A stretch of 64,000 bases of DNA from Prorocentrum cordatum (lineage: Eukaryota > Sar > Dinophyceae > Prorocentrales > Prorocentraceae), in assembly GCA_963575745.1 (NCBI GenBank), contig CAUYUJ010019342.1, forward strand, positions 77,501 through 141,500, read 5' to 3'. Shown here one piece after another: positions 1-9,695 of this stretch (the first letter of the stretch is position 1; every line of letters begins with the position of its first letter). Made by a program: the position numbers and the translations under genes. The notes below the pieces were generated by a model. That model was given only the letters and a program-made list of their open reading frames with translations, was not told the origin of the DNA and made no database searches.

Positions 1-201
1 GACGAACGAACAACACACACACACACCCATACCCACAGGTGGGTCGTTGCGAGGAGGACTGGCCATGGGTATGGGTGCGGGTTGTCGGACCCTGGGGACC
101 GCGCACGTCCGAGCGGGGACCCCCATCCAACAGCACGCACCCGTAGCCCTTTCCGATGTTGTTTAATGGGCATGGTTGTGTGTGTGTGTTGCCCGTTCGT
201 C
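1..201. mobile_element. Short terminal-inverted-repeat element at window edge
   Basis: Bases 1-36 and 166-201 are imperfect inverted repeats: both ends read GACGAACG inward, then an (AC)n run, then CCATRCCCA. A second, weaker inverted match lies inside (about 64-88 against 125-150). The size (201 bp) and shape suit a MITE or foldback. The left flank is outside the window, so a target duplication cannot be checked. Confidence 0.6.
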
Positions 202-430
202 ATACTAGGCCCGATCAGGGGCCACCGAGCCAGAACGGGCCGGGTTCGGGCCCGATGATGAGTTTTGGCTTGCACGGGAATCGGCGGACTTGAACGGGAC
301 TTTGCCGATTCTTTTTTGGCTACAACGGCCATAGGGGCGGCGATGCTGAGAAGCTCACCTCCCGGTAGCTGCATGTATGTTTTAGAAGGGCGGGCGCGAG
401 GAGGGCGGCCCTCCTGGGGCGGCTGCAGGA

Positions 431-751
431 GGGTAGATATGTCTTCAAACCCCCAGCTGGTAGGGACCCGTTTCAGAGACCCAGATCGGGTCCGAGAAGA
501 TGGGCTCCGAGAAGATGGGGTCGGAGGATCGCGCCACATCGCTGATGCATCGACATCGGCGACGTCGGCGATGTATCGGAGAGGTCGGCGTGGCGAACGT
601 CGGGCTCCGCATCGAGCCGCATCGCCGATGCATCAACGATGCGGCGCGATCCTGCGACCCCATGTACTCGGACCCCATCTGGGAGGCCTAGATTCTAAAA
701 GGGTAGATCTGTTCTCAGAACCCCAGCTCGTAGGGAACCGTGTCAGAACCC
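431..751. mobile_element. Family A palindromic element, copy 1, with long flanking direct repeats
   Basis: The element body is about 487-690. It starts with tandem GATGGGGTCGGAG-like units, carries CGATGCATCGGCGA-type palindromic units in the middle, and ends with the inverted units GACCCCATCTGGGAGGCC. It is bracketed by two diverged direct repeats of about 52 bp (431-482 and 701-751, roughly 80% identical by eye; both begin GGGTAGAT). These flanks look like a very long target duplication or a pre-existing tandem duplication. Open frames across it (e.g. 265-843) are shadows of the repeat. Confidence 0.7.
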
Positions 752-897
752 TCCCAGCTGGTCTGAACAATCCCTGGCCTTGGACGCTAACGGGCCCCGC
801 GGCCCGCACCTTTGATCATCTCAGGTATGCGCCTGGCAGGTAGTTCCCGCAGACAGGGCACAAACAACGATTGGCCTTGGCATCGCTTTGCAAAAGA

Positions 898-1066
898 CTC
901 GGCAGTGGACAAACCTCCCTTTCGTAAACCTCCCTTTCGTGAAAACGGCCTAAGACTGAAACCGACGGACCTGGACCCGCAAAGATGACCGCCGCGACGC
1001 CCTTTCGCGAACCAAAAACGGCCAATTCGCTAATCGACGTGTCACTGTAGGAGGTCGATCAAACTC
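898..1066. mobile_element. Family E inverted-repeat element, copy 1
   Basis: Shares its core (ACCCGCAAARATGACCGCC ... AATCGACGTGTCAC) with copies at 2523-2684, 22316-22485 and 43031-43204. Better-kept copies end in TCGGGGATGGACAGACC and its inverse. Here the left end has a small internal duplication of CCTCCCTTTCGT. Confidence 0.65.
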
Positions 1067-1224
1067 CGAGAGGAGGAGGAGGAGGAGGAGGAGGAGGAGG
1101 AGGAGGAGGAGGAGGAGGAGGAGGGAGAGCAGGGAGGAGGAGGAGGAGGAGAGGAGGATGAGGAGGAGGAGGAGGAGGAGGAGGGAGGGAGGGAGGAGGA
1201 TGGGAGGAGAAGGAAGGAGGAGGG

Positions 1225-1257
<33 letters not shown>

Positions 1258-1330
1258 GGAGAGGAGGATGAGGAGGAGGAAGAGGAGGAGGAGGAGGAGG
1301 GAGGAGAACGGGGCAGGAGGAGGAGGGAGC
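1067..1330 (+). repeat. (GGA)n purine tract
   Basis: About 260 bp of nearly uninterrupted GGA units on the plus strand, starting right at the end of the family E element. Frames across it encode only poly-Ser/Pro/Leu or Glu/Arg/Gly and are not genes. Confidence 0.95.
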
Positions 1331-1456
1331 CATGCCGGAACCCTCCGGGCCAGGCCGAACAGACCCTGGCCTGCAAAAAAAGCCCCCCGCCCGCCCGCCG
1401 CGCGCCGCCGAGCAGGGCCGGGGGACGCCCCCAGACGTCCAACGCCTCTAGCGTTA

Positions 1457-1834
1457 AGTCGGGCCTGTCCCCCTACAGTCGGGGCGCTGAAGAAGGAACC
1501 CTTTTCGTTGGGGAGGGGCTCGGTGTTCCTTGATTGTTTCAAAGTTTGCCTCGGGTTTTCCTGCGGTTTTCCATAGGAAATCAAGGTTCAACTTATGGGA
1601 AAAAGGGGCCTCGTTCCTCATTTAGGGTTCCTTAGGTCAACGCCCCGACTCTACAGGGGGATTTTCGACGAAAAAACAAAATACCCCACACAAGAATACC
1701 CCACAAATTATCAAACAATAATATAAAAATATTCAGGGGACTATTTCTTGAATATTTGTTTACCTTTGGGGGGGCATTTTGGGTGTTTTTTAATGTTTCG
1801 TCGAAAATCCCCCTGTAGGGGGGCACGCCCGACA
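1457..1834. mobile_element. Family D MITE, copy 1, interrupted by a family C element
   Basis: The ends are inverted: GTCGGGCCTGTCCCCCTACA on the left and GGGGGGCACGCCCGAC on the right. The left end is split by the family C element at 1476-1651, after which GGGGGATTTTCGACGAAAAA resumes; this pairs with TTTCGTCGAAAATCCCCCTG on the right. The core is AT-rich. Flanking TA at 1455-1456 and 1835-1836 fits a 2-bp target duplication. Four other copies occur at 2257, 8606, 35068 and 47184. Confidence 0.85.
1476..1651 (+). mobile_element. Family C Tc1/mariner-like MITE, copy 1 (176 bp), nested in family D
   Basis: Begins CAGTCGGGGCG and ends CGCCCCGACTC, with TA directly outside both ends (1474-1475, 1652-1653). 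Removing the element plus one TA restores the CCCCCTACAGGGGG sequence of family D. The CAGT terminus and TA duplication are typical of Tc1/mariner elements. It has no transposase and is non-autonomous. Confidence 0.88.
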
Positions 1835-1912
1835 TAACTTTGGCTCACACCAGCGCGCACGTCTGCCGCCGTCGTCGGCATCTCGGGTCCATCGCCGGGC
1901 CCTGGGGCGGGT

Positions 1913-2145
1913 CAACGACAAGTCGTGGGGTGGGAAGCCAGCCCTGGGGCAAGAGAGGCCTCCTAGATGAGGTCCGAGTAGATGGGGTCGGAGGATCGCG
2001 CCGCATCGCCGATGCGTCGGCGGTGCACTGGCGACGTCGGCGATGCATCGGCGACGTCGGCGTGGAGAAAAGTGGGCCCCGCATCGCCGATGAGGCACGA
2101 TCCTCCGACAACGACGACTCGTGGGGTGAGAAGCCAGCCCTGGGG
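1913..2145. mobile_element. Family A element, copy 2, with 37-bp flanking direct repeats
   Basis: The body (about 1957-2107) starts GGCCTCCTAGATGAGGTCCG and contains the GCATCGCCGATGC and GGCGACGTCGGCGA units. It is flanked by 37-bp direct repeats at 1913-1949 and 2109-2145 that differ at three positions by eye; both contain AAGCCAGCCCTGGGG. The right terminal GACCCCATCT unit is missing, so the element joins the right flank directly after CCTCCGA. Confidence 0.7.
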
Positions 2146-2256
2146 AACAGGGCCGGGCCTCCGTGCGGCCCCGCGCTGGAGAAATCCAAACAGGCCGGAC
2201 CTCTGAGGCAACCGAACTTGGCCAGGGCCATCCTGGGCCCAGGGTCCTCGGCTTTA

Positions 2257-2400
2257 AGTCGGGCCTGTCCCTCTAGATGGCGAGTATTCGGGAATTGGTA
2301 AAAATTGTCCAAGGACGATTTCTTGAGTACTCTGGAGCATTATTTCTGGGGCATGTTTGATTTTCCGTCCAGAACCCGCCTGCAGGGGGACATGCCCGAC
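2257..2400. mobile_element. Family D MITE, copy 2 (diverged)
   Basis: Left end AGTCGGGCCTGTCCCTCTAG, right end CTGCAGGGGGACATGCCCGAC-like. The AT-rich core keeps a TTCTTGAGTA segment similar to copy 1. TA is present on the left only. Confidence 0.7.
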
Positions 2401-2522
2401 CGAAGCCTTGGCCAGAGCCGCGGCACCGAATCTGGCCACAGCCATCTTGGGCACAAGGTCGGTGCCTGCGCCTCCCTGGGCCGAGCGTGCACCAACCCCC
2501 TGGCCCTACGAGCCAAGTAGGG

Positions 2523-2684
2523 GGCAGACAATCCACCCCGATAGCCCGGCGGTGGACAACGGCCTGGGACCGAAACCGGCGGAACTGGACCCGCAAAAAT
2601 GACCGCCGCGACGCCCTCTCGCGAACCGAAAACGGCCAATTCGCTAATCGACGTGTCACGGTGGGAGGTCTGTCCACCCCCGAA
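2523..2684. mobile_element. Family E element, copy 2
   Basis: The interior closely matches copy 1 (ACCCGCAAAAATGACCGCC, AATCGACGTGTCAC). The right end GGTCTGTCCACCCCCGA is intact; the left end is diverged. Confidence 0.7.
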
Positions 2685-2688
2685 TAAG

Positions 2689-2835
2689 AACAACCCCGAC
2701 ACGCGAAGCCGTTCAGAAAAACGCACCCCAAAGAAGGCATCAACCAGGGCAGGGCTGCTCAATAACCGCCCAAGGCCATTGAAAAAACGCAAAGTGTCCG
2801 GTCCGGGTGGTTTTTCCTCCCTGGACGAAGTGCCG
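2689..2835. repeat. Family Q dispersed repeat, copy 1
   Basis: Shares an ordered series of short blocks with 51985-52135: GCCGTTCAG, AAACGCACCC, GGGCAGGGCTG, a variable stretch, then TGTCCGGTCCGG. No inverted ends are visible. Confidence 0.55.
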
Positions 2836-3980
2836 ATACATATTTCAATCCTAAAATTTCTTCGGCGCGTTGCCTTATGCGCCCCATGTTCTTTTCAAAA
2901 ACTACGGTCACCTTGACATGCTGCCATGAGCCCTTGCAACAGACCAAACCCGCGGCGCACGCCGGCTCCTGCACCGCATGCGACCCCCCCTCAAGACCAC
3001 CATCCCGCGCACGCCTGCGCGCGTCGACGTCCCAGGAACTCCCAGGCGCAGGAGGCCATTCTGACAAATTGCTCGATGCGGATGATGAGCCGATTTCCCA
3101 CCACCACCACCACAATAGGTAGGAGGAGGAGGAAGAGGAGGAGGAAGAGAAGGGGGCAGAGGTGAGGTGAGGCAGCCCCGAAGCGGACGGGTCAATGCTC
3201 AATGCCCCCGCCGCCCTAGGCCAACCGCGAGGACCATCGCGGCTGAAGTCGGCGCGAGCTCGCATGGGAGGCTTACCGAGGCGAGCCACACAAAAAGGCG
3301 ACGCGCGCCACTAAAGGCAGCAGCGCCGCGAAGCGCGGCAGACGCGCGGAAAGGCGAGAGACGTACCCGACACGCGCGCCAGAGGACAGCAAGCAACGAC
3401 GGCAAACCGCTCTACAAATCCGTGAGCGAGAGGACGGGCCGCGCGCGCCACGTGCGCCACGAGGCAGCAGCTAACCCGGCAAACCGCTCTACAAGCCCGT
3501 TCTGACATTTCGAGGCCTCAGATAACGACACGCCGCGCGTGCCGCCCCAATCAGCCACCCGAAGGACACCACTCCCTCGGGGACAGCCCGCCCCCACGCA
3601 CACCACGGCGGGGGACGGTGACCGTGGGAAGAATGGACGGGAATCCTCCGATGAATCCCCCCGCATAGGGGACCCACGACACCACCCATGCCCCAGCGGA
3701 GTACTGCTGGGAGAGCCACGCAAGGGTGTCGCAACACAACGTGGCAGACCCACAACCCAGGCACAGAACACGGAAGGAAAAACCGCGCACTGAAACCCTG
3801 GACTGCCCCCACCCGCCACAAGGACGAGTCGGGCACAGCCCCGAGACCCCAGACGCGACCCTTCCACCGTGGCGCAGGCTGGGACGGCTTCTCCCCTGTC
3901 CTACCTATGCTAGTGGCATTGGCGCATTACCGGATCCACGTCCAAAATCCACCATCCAACATGAGAACGTTCCTTTACGT
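2836..3980. other. No gene recognised; minor repeats
   Basis: Holds a short CCACCACCACCAC run (3101-3115), a GGA-rich patch (3120-3165), and two copies of GGCAAACCGCTCTACAA about 77 bp apart (3401 and 3478). Open frames here lack domains or codon bias that I would trust. Confidence 0.4.
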
Positions 3981-4149
3981 TCGGCGATGACGGGCGTCAT
4001 GGGGGGGTGGGGGCGGGGGGGGTATGACTTAACGCCCCCCCCCGTGTGGCTCCGGCACCGCAGCCGCGCCCGCGCGCGCGACGCGACGAGCGACGAGCGA
4101 CGAGAGACGACGACGACGACAACGACGACGCGAGCAGCATGTAGGTGGC

Positions 4150-4440
4150 GATATGCCCCACGGCGCCTGTGTAAGCCGCAGCGCTCGCGTGCAACACAAC
4201 GCGCGCGCGTATACCACAACGCCTGCGTACACCGCAACAACCGTGCGCAACGCAACGCCTGTGTACACCACAGTGCGCCGGTGTACATGTGCACATCACA
4301 GCTGCCATGTGCAACACAGCGCCTGTGTACACCACAGTGCTTGCGTGCACCGCAGCGCCCGTGCACGCCACAGCTCGTGTCTACACCACAACATCCGCGT
4401 GCAACGCAGCGCTGATGTACACCACAATGCCTGCGTGCAT
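4150..4440 (+). repeat. 18-bp minisatellite, left arm
   Basis: Diverged tandem units of the type GCCTGTGTACACCACAGC. Because the unit is a multiple of three, frames read as His/Ser/Ala/Cys/Val-rich pseudo-proteins on either strand; I do not call a gene. Confidence 0.85.
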
Positions 4441-4914
4441 AGGACAAGTAGAAGGAGCATGTACGTGAGGATCTGCTGCGGACAACTAGACGCCACGCCA
4501 GGAAAATGCTGATAATCGAATGCGACGTTCTTGTTTCCTCCCTCCTCCTCCACCTCCACCACCACATCCTCCTCCTATTCCTCCTCCTTCTCCTCCTCCT
4601 CCTCCTCCTCCTCCTCCTCCCCTTCCTCCTCCTTACCCCCTGTCGTGCGGGTTGGCGCTACAGCGCACGTGCGCATCTCAGCGCGCACCGCATAATGGTT
4701 TATTTGAATCGGTCCACTTACTTTTTTGACGGCCGGTTTACCTGCAGCCTCCTGGACGCAGACGGGAGGAGTTACTGTGATGCGGGCGGACTCGGGAGGA
4801 CTCGAAGATTCCAGCGGCGCTTCGTTGTCCATACGGATCAGTTTCCATTGTTTTCTGTGGAATCCACAAGCGCTCCATTTTGCCATAAGGATTTGTTCTA
4901 ACATTATATATACA

Positions 4915-5210
4915 ACAGTGGTGCTGTGTTGCACACGGTTGCTGTGGTGCACACAGGCGCCGTGGTGCACACAGGCACTGCAATGCACGCGCGCATTGCG
5001 GTGTACACTGGTGCTGTATTGCTCACGGCGGATGTGGTGTACGCAAGCGCTGCGGTGTGCACAAAAGCTGTTGTGCCCGCAGGAACGGTGGCACAAGATT
5101 GACGCTGTGTTGCACGCGGCTGCTGTGGTGTACATAGGCGGTGTGGTGTACACAGGCGCTGTGGTGCACGCAGGCACTGTGGTGTACACAGGCGTTGTGA
5201 TGCAAATCGA
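4915..5210 (-). repeat. 18-bp minisatellite, right (inverted) arm
   Basis: Reverse-complement units (GCTGTGGTGTACACAGGC type) of the left-arm minisatellite. Together the arms could form a long imperfect cruciform around about position 4680. Confidence 0.85.
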
Positions 5211-5399
5211 CACGTACATGGTGGCGTTACCCGTCCTCCGTCATTCCTAGGTATTCCCATACGCCGCCGGCGCCAAACGTGACGTCATCGACCCTCTCCC
5301 CCACCCCCTAGGTGATTGCCGTCATCGATCCGAAATAACAAGCAGGTTTCAGCCGCGTCCGCGCGCACGACGACTATGAGCGACGCGCGACAAGCAACG

Positions 5400-5401
<2 letters not shown>

Positions 5402-5450
<49 letters not shown>
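5402..5450 (+). repeat. (GAC)n microsatellite
   Basis: About 16 uninterrupted GAC units, encoding poly-Asp in the plus frame that begins near 5316; no supporting gene structure is seen. Confidence 0.95.
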
Positions 5451-5600
5451 TGCGGACCAGACTCCCATGCGGATTCCTACGCGGACACCTACGCGGATCC
5501 CAATGCGCATAGAGGCAGTGCCCAGAGCACACTGGGGGGGGGGGCGTTAGGTCATTGGGGGGGGGGGGCGGGGGCCATGACGCCCGCCATGCCCCAAGAC

Positions 5601-6788
5601 TCCCGACCGCGAAGACCCGCGGGCACCGCGCGCACGCCCGCGGCGTCGCGAGCGCGCACGCTGAGTACAGTGTCTCAGCATGACGAAAATCCTTACTCGT
5701 CGACCGACGCTGACTATGCATCGGCACGCGTAAAAATGAGGATCGTGTGCCAGTATACGCGAGCGTGAGCGTGTGTATAAAGATAGATGTGTAGATGTGT
5801 ACACCTCATACAATGTGGCATCGTTCCCTGTCGGGCGAACGTTTTTTCTCCGGGAGTTAAATCGGCGGCGAGATGTTGACGGTCTCGCTCCAGGGGGCGG
5901 TAGTGAGCCAGTAAACAGGTTCTGGACATCACGTACGCCTGCTCGGGAGCACCATCACGTGGACCGCTCTCTGACAGTGGCCGCAACAGGTCTGGAGTGT
6001 GCGGCGCGCTGCTGGAGAGCGTGGGGGGGGCCGAGAGCGCCACGGAGAGCCGACCACGCCTCGAGGAGGCCAGGCACAATCCGAGCACGCCAAGGAGGGC
6101 CGCAGCTGCCTCCGCGTGGCCGTCCTCCGACCAGCAGCACCAGGCGCACCCTTCCTCACAAAGGGAACGCTGGCGGGGGGCCGCCTCGGGGTGGTGCTCG
6201 TCGTCTGCCCGCCGGGCTAGAACCGCCTCGGGCCTCCAGCGGCCGCCGGGGACGACTCGGGCACCCCCAGGACGCGCTCGACGAGGCGCAGCTGATGAAA
6301 ACCACCCCGGATCTCGAATGCTTGAGAGAGGCATAAGGATGAGGGAAGAGAGGAGGGAGAGAGGAGGCAGAGAGAAGGGAGGAGAGGAGGGAGGAGGGAA
6401 AGGAAGGAGGAGCAAGAAGGTCAGAGCGTGAACGTTCGAGGAAGTCCTAGGCGAAAGCGCTGTTCCTGAAGGAGCGACGCTCCCCGAACTCTTCGAAACG
6501 GGCCCTGAGCTGCTCCCCCCCCCGTACGATCCCCCCCTCTGAGCCGATGTGCCCTGGCCGGATGATGCACCTGCCCCTCCCGCAGCAGAGAAACAGACGA
6601 CTGCAGAAACATCCGCTGACGGAGGTCCGCGCGGATTTCTTGGATCGGCGCTGGGCCCCCCTCCCTGTCGCGCGGAGCGCGCCAGGGGCGGCGCCAGAAG
6701 CGCCCCAGGGGGGGAACGCCCTGAGAGCGTTCTGGAACGCTCTGGCACGGATTTAGTTAACTTGGCGGCGCGGCGCACAAGGGAGTAT
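5601..6788. other. No gene recognised; one family L fragment
   Basis: Contains a GGA-rich patch (6337-6420). A segment at about 6225-6330 (GACTCGGGCACCCCCAGGAC) resembles 53230-53340 and 35990-36095. The open frame 5773-6336 spans this repeat and is not accepted as a gene. Confidence 0.4.
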
Positions 6789-6914
6789 GGGGGAGGGGGG
6801 AAGGCTTCTTAGACGGGGCTGTTTCTTAGAAGAGGCGGGCCCTACATCTACACACGAGGCGCACAACTTCTGAGGAGCAGGGGTGCTTCTCTAAGAAGCC
6901 TTCCCCCCTTCCCC
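6789..6914. repeat. Inverted repeat with 25-bp arms (family T)
   Basis: The arm GGGGGAAGGCTTCTTAGA (within 6789-6813) is inverted at 6890-6914 with one mismatch. A related but diverged arrangement (AGGGCCTCTTGAACGGAGG ... GAGAAGGCCTCCCCCC) is at about 46925-47065. Confidence 0.65.
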
Positions 6915-6968
6915 TGCCCCCCCCTGCGCGTGGACGTTTATCCTCGACGCAAGCCAAGCGTGGCCAGA

Positions 6969-7172
6969 GGCCTCTTAGATGGGGTCGGAGTAGATGTAGT
7001 CGGAAGGTCGCGCCGCATCGCCAATACATCGGCGATGTATCGGCGATGCCCCGGCGAGGCATAGTCGACGACGGCGATGCATCGGCGTTGTCAACGTGCA
7101 GCAAATTGGGCAGCATATCGAGCCACGTCGGCGACGCATCGGCGATGCGGCGCGATCCTCCGACCCAATCTA
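6969..7172. mobile_element. Family A element, copy 3 (right end lost)
   Basis: Starts GGCCTCTTAGATGGGGTCGG and contains the standard palindromic core through CGGCGCGATCCTCCGACCC. Family B follows almost directly, so the right terminus has been lost or replaced. Confidence 0.7.
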
Positions 7173-7178
7173 TACTTT

Positions 7179-7387
7179 GGACGCCCGGAATTGGTACGGA
7201 CAAAATTGGCACAATGCCCAACAACGAATGTTGTCCCAACCCAACAGCGGCCGCTGTTGGGCAGGCGGCCTTCTGTCTCAAATGTACACGGGCCGCGGCG
7301 ACACCGACGGCGAGCCCTGCTCCAAAGGAACAGGAACCGCTGCTGGGCATCGCACCCCTTCTTTCCGTACCCATTCCGTTCGTGCCG
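7179..7387. mobile_element. Family B MITE, copy 1
   Basis: About 209 bp, roughly 90% identical by eye to 10759-10967. The ends are inverted over about 40 bp (GGAATKGGTACGGA inward, then GCACAATGCCCAACAACG). A NotI-type palindrome (CAGCGGCCGCTG) lies inside. Parallel open frames in both copies reflect sequence identity, not proven coding. Confidence 0.8.
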
Positions 7388-7431
7388 ATATTCCGATCCA
7401 AGCCCGTCGCCAGGGGGAGCAGGCGCAGGCG

Positions 7432-7592
7432 TGATCCTAGAACATAAACCCGATATGATGAAGACAGACAGTCCCAACCAGAAATGTTCTAAGAACATCT
7501 CGTGGGTACCACAAGAGGCTCTTGGGACAATTCATTGGCAGGGCCATAGGCGAGCCAGGACTCTTCGCCACTGCTTGATAGGAGTCGCAGAA
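7432..7592. mobile_element. Family G element, copy 1 (left-truncated)
   Basis: Matches the right two-thirds of the complete copy at 15631-15864, including the palindrome ATGTTCTAAGAACAT and the end GCCAGGACTCTTCGCCACTG. The left part is missing next to the family B element. Confidence 0.7.
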
Positions 7593-7784
7593 GCCCGGTG
7601 CCGAGGTGGGGGGCGGGGGCAGTCCGGCGAGGGTATGGGCCGGCTGCGGCCGTTGCCGGGGAACAGCACCAGCAGCTCCTCGGGGGGGCGGCGGGGCGCC
7701 GGGGCGCCGCCGGCTGCGGCGGGTGCCCCCTGTTTGGGGCACTCTTCGCTGCCTCTTGGGGCTCTCGCAGGGCCCCGGGGCCAG

Positions 7785-7791
<7 letters not shown>

Positions 7792-7831
<40 letters not shown>

Positions 7832-7870
7832 TACTCGTCGTCCTCGTCATCGTCCTCCTCCTCGTCGAGC
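7792..7870 (+). repeat. (TCG)n microsatellite
   Basis: Uninterrupted and then lightly interrupted TCG/GTC units. The tract reads poly-Thr, Arg or Asp on the minus strand depending on frame. Confidence 0.95.
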
Positions 7871-7929
7871 TCGTCGCCGTCATGCTTCTCCTTTGTCCAG
7901 CCGAGGTACTCCAGAGGCCCAGGACATGA

Positions 7930-8255
7930 CCCTGCTCGGCGTCGATGTCGCCGCCGCCGCCGCAGCCGCCGTCGTCGTCGTCGTCGGCGTCAGCGTCAGC
8001 GTTGCCGTCGTCGACGTCAACGTCGTAGTTGCCGTCGACATCGCCGTCGTCGCCGCAGCCGTCGCCAACGCTGCCGTCGACGCGGTCGAAGTCGAAGTCC
8101 TCCAAGTCGCCGCCGCCGCCGGCGCCGCCGCCGTCGGCGGGGGGCTCCTCGTAGCTCAGGCGGTCCACGTCGAGCCGCTGCACCAGGCGGCGCGCCAGCG
8201 CGCGCGCGAGGCGCGGCGGGAGTCTGTGCGCGGGCAGGCCTGCCCCCCCTCCCAC
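7930..8255 (-). CDS. Possible exon of an acidic Asp/Gly-rich protein (weak)
   Basis: The minus frame beginning at 8255 reads an Arg/Leu segment (LARALARRLVQRLDVDRL), then an Asp/Gly-rich stretch with mixed codons (DLEDFDFDRVDGSVGDG). The mixed composition outside the pure repeat is what makes coding conceivable. Beyond about 7930 the frame enters simple repeat and then family G, so any real gene would need a splice site that I cannot place. It may equally be a decayed (GTC)n repeat. Confidence 0.2.
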
Positions 8256-8314
8256 CGGGTGGCGGCGCCCCCGGAGCAGGCCGAGGCAACGGGCGCGACA
8301 GAATGGTTGGGCTA

Positions 8315-8490
8315 CAGTCGGGAAGTTGACCTAAGGAACCCTAAATAAGGAACGAGGCCCCTTTTTCCCATCAGTCAAAGTTCGATTTCCCATCGAACCC
8401 CTAAGGAAAACCTAAGGCAAGCTGTGAAACAATCAAGGAACACGGAGCCCCTCCCCAACGAAAAGGGTTCCTTCTTCAGCACCCCGACTG
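8315..8490 (-). mobile_element. Family C MITE, copy 2 (176 bp)
   Basis: Inverted relative to copy 1, the same length to the base, and flanked by TA (8313-8314, 8491-8492). It contains CCTAAATAAGGAACGAGGCC, which is shared with the copies at 1476, 23243 and 50097. Confidence 0.88.
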
Positions 8491-8605
8491 TACTACAATC
8501 AAAGCTGCTGGCTAGGATGCGCGACAAGGACGCAGATCCCCTTGGACGCCTGTGCTGAAGCTCTTCAGGCGGGACAGGCCGTCGAAAGGGGTTAAGGTTC
8601 TATTA

Positions 8606-8763
8606 GGTCGGGCATGTCCCCCTACGAGCGCATTTTGGGTGAAGAATGACACATGGGTAAAAAAATACCCCCGAATGGGCAAACATAGCAGAACAAAAAT
8701 GGTCCCCTGACTATTTGTTTTGACTATTATTGAATATTCCTCCCGTAGAGGGACGTGCCCGAC
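8606..8763. mobile_element. Family D MITE, copy 3
   Basis: Ends GGTCGGGCATGTCCCCCTAC and GGACGTGCCCGACT-like. The conserved internal CCCCTGACTATT motif is present. TA is seen only on the left. Confidence 0.75.
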
Positions 8764-8869
8764 TTCAGATTAAGGACAGGCCGAGGAAGTACGGGTGCAA
8801 GGCACCCTTCTTTGGGACGGTTGTGCATCCTTGTCGCTTTCGACTCTATGAGAGAGCGCGCCCGCGGCG

Positions 8870-9150
8870 CCCTCCCCAAGTGGGGAGCCCCCCCTTAGCT
8901 ACCCCCACCCCCTCTGATCTGCCCTGCAGGAAGCCCCATCCTCCTTTTTTCTTCTCATCGGACGATCCCCCCCCCCCTTTCGCGTTCGTTCCGGAAGCTC
9001 CCCCCCTCCCTTTCCAAAGGGGAGGGGCTTAGCTACCCCCCCCCCTTAGACCTCCCCCTTTTTTCTCGCCCCTCGGAAGCTACCTCCTCCCCCCCCATTT
9101 CGCGCTCCGGAAGCAATCCCCCCCCCTCCCCATTCCTTCTCCAAAGGGGG
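8870..9150 (+). repeat. C/T-rich degenerate tandem repeat
   Basis: Several units built on TCCGGAAGC followed by long C runs and TTT patches (around 8990, 9066 and 9105). The period is roughly 40-75 bp and irregular. No gene. Confidence 0.6.
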
Positions 9151-9536
9151 GTGATGCTCAGGATGCGATGCACTCGGCGTGAACCAGCTCAGAAGTGGTC
9201 TACGCATGCCCTGCGTGGCGTGAGCGGGTGAGGCCTCTCTGCTAAGTGGGCCCCGTCCCCTTAGCCCAGATCGCTGCCCCCCGTACGCCGCTCAGGGAAC
9301 TTGCAACCCACCTAAAGAGGGTGTGAAACCAGACATAACCCATCGTCGCATCTACTTAGAATCCCTTCTATCCCACAGTCACCACACGGAATGGTCACCG
9401 CACCGTTTTGGGGGAGAGTCGAGGGCCACCAGACTCTGAGATCCGTCGTTGCGAACAAATGGCAAGAAGATCGCGAGAAACCACGGCCAGAGCCCTGGAC
9501 CCCATCTCTCGGCGGCACTTTTCGAGCCAGATTGAT

Positions 9537-9695
9537 CTGCGAGGGCCCCCGCCGATGCATCGCCGATGCAACACCGATGCATCGGCGACGTTTCATCGAC
9601 GACGTCGGCGTGGAACACACCGGGCTCCACATCGAGCCACACCGACGACGCATGGGGCGGCAACGAGCGATCCCCCCGACCCCATCGATGGACCA
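9537..9695. mobile_element. Family A element, copy 4 (diverged)
   Basis: Contains CGATGCATCGCCGATGC, GACGTCGGCGTGGAACAC and a terminal CCGACCCCATCGATGG unit. The left GATGGGGTC units are lost. Confidence 0.6.

Larger units (their letters stand above)
3985..5600. repeat. 1.6-kb composite palindrome with minisatellite arms
   Basis: The outer arms are inverted: 3985-4048 (GACGGGCGTCATGGGGG ... TATGACTTAACGCCCCCCCC) matches the reverse complement of 5527-5600. Inside lie the 18-bp minisatellite in one orientation (4150-4440), a (CCT)n core (4534-4640), and the same minisatellite inverted (4915-5210). (GAC)-rich DNA sits inside both outer arms (4090-4135 and 5402-5450) in the same orientation, so the symmetry is partial. 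Confidence 0.7.

Noticed and set aside
1840-1855. SL-like ACTTTGGCTCA
   Set aside because: Ten or so matching bases, not upstream of any credible gene; expected by chance in 64 kb.
4150-5210. His/Ala/Cys/Val repeat 'protein' frames
   Set aside because: They result from an 18-bp minisatellite divisible by three and occur on both strands and in both array orientations.
5773-6336. 187-codon plus-strand gene
   Set aside because: Its 3' half is a dispersed repeat (family L), and the rest has only GC-rich composition and no domain.
7179-7387. Cys-rich small protein (MPNNECCP...) in family B
   Set aside because: The frame is shared by both copies only because the DNA is about 90% identical; it overlaps the inverted ends and lacks independent conservation.
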